Assembly (NCBI GenBank): GCA_033558025.1
Contig: JAUCEF010000007.1
Coordinates: 9,176,001-9,240,000, forward strand
Direction: 5' to 3'
Origin: Phytophthora sp. 'mugwort'
Lineage: Eukaryota > Oomycota > Peronosporomycetes > Peronosporales > Peronosporaceae
Length of the DNA: 64,000 nucleotides
Shown here: one piece after another, positions 63,560 through 64,000 of the stretch
Layout: every line of letters begins with the position of its first letter
How positions within the stretch are numbered: position 1 is the first letter of the stretch
Made by a program: the position numbers and the translations under genes
The notes under the pieces: model-generated
The model's input: only the letters and a program-made list of their open reading frames with translations
Databases searched by the model: none
What the model was told of the DNA's origin: nothing

Positions 63560-64000
63560 TAGGTGTCTTGCTTCTCCTCGGCTCGCATTATTCTAGAAGA
63601 TGCTAATGTGTAAGAACGATCTCAAAAAATCGAGAAGACAATCGAAGTCGGCATCTCGAACATCGTCCATAGGCACCTGGGATTTGTACATTTCCACATG
63701 TGTTTCTAGGTGGGTACAAAACACTCGAGAGAGGTGCCAACAGACTCCACAAAAGGTCTAGTGATTTCAGTTGCTACTGCTGTATGTGTAGCCATGTTTA
63801 TGCGGCCACGCTGTGAGCACTGACGAAAGTGGAAAGGCTGGTCAAGCTAGGCGTACTTGAACCCGAGAAGGATTCACCTTGGGCGGCTTCTGCATTTACT
63901 ATTCTCAAGAGAGATAGAACTGTATGATTCTCACAGGCTTTCGTGAAGTTAATCGGTGTCTTCAACGGTAATACTACCCGTTGCCACGAATTCAGGATCT
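63560..64000. other. No gene recognised
   Basis: Upstream part of the transposase insertion to about 63.76 kb, then a diverged copy of 51366-51430 (63.77-63.83 kb). Nothing coding to the end of the window. Confidence 0.4.

Noticed and set aside
1..64000. RXLR or Crinkler effector genes, expected in repeat-rich oomycete DNA
   Set aside because: No frame combines a plausible signal peptide with an RxLR-EER or LFLAK motif at the right distance.

Overview
The window looks like nuclear DNA of an oomycete, most like Phytophthora or a downy mildew. The evidence is a START-like/FYVE-like zinc-finger protein of a type expanded in oomycetes, compact GT-AG introns of mostly 65-76 bp in three genes, closely spaced divergent gene pairs, and many degraded chromovirus-type Gypsy, Copia, piggyBac, Harbinger, pogo and hAT relics. 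No bacterial operon, CRISPR array or organellar sequence is visible.

Layout. 0.5-1.6 kb: piggyBac-like transposase wreck (-). 1.7-4.3 kb: decayed Copia element (+). 6.04-10.29 kb: a delimited Harbinger element with terminal inverted repeats, a TGA target duplication, a Myb/SANT-like accessory ORF (+), a DDE transposase (-) and a nested foldback element. 11.3-12.5 kb: intact START-like/FYVE-like gene (+). 12.5-15.4 kb: no gene recognised. 15.4-30.2 kb: a nest of Gypsy fragments in both orientations, with a Ulp1/C48 protease gene remnant (-) at 18-19.3 kb. 31.1-33.2 kb: pogo/Tc1-like element with TIRs and a TA duplication. 33.6-34.0 kb: solo LTR with target duplication. 34.6-37.1 kb: hAT transposase remnant. 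37.2-38.4 kb: duplicated unidentified block.

38.7-51.3 kb is the gene island: an unknown 397-aa protein (+); a multi-intron HEI10/Zip3-like meiotic RING protein (-), divergent from a 707-aa coiled-coil protein (+); a PITH-domain protein (-), divergent from an RCC1-repeat protein (+); two tandem paralogous proteins (125 and 641 aa, -) with Trp-centred repeats and CaaX-type prenylation ends; and a small charged HTH-like protein (-).

51.8-60.2 kb: a Gypsy chromovirus with both LTRs, broken by mutations and by an insertion carrying a tRNA-like sequence. 60.2-64 kb: a second Harbinger transposase (+), a degraded second copy of the small gene from 51.1 kb, and a third DDE transposase (-) that sits inside the upstream region of that copy.

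The most original observations are the paralogous prenylated Trp-repeat proteins, antisense ORFs starting 35 bp from the 3' LTR in two different chromoviruses, the intron-rich HEI10-like gene with a 22-nt micro-exon, and a near-identical 1.16-kb inverted duplication of an already inactivated gag.
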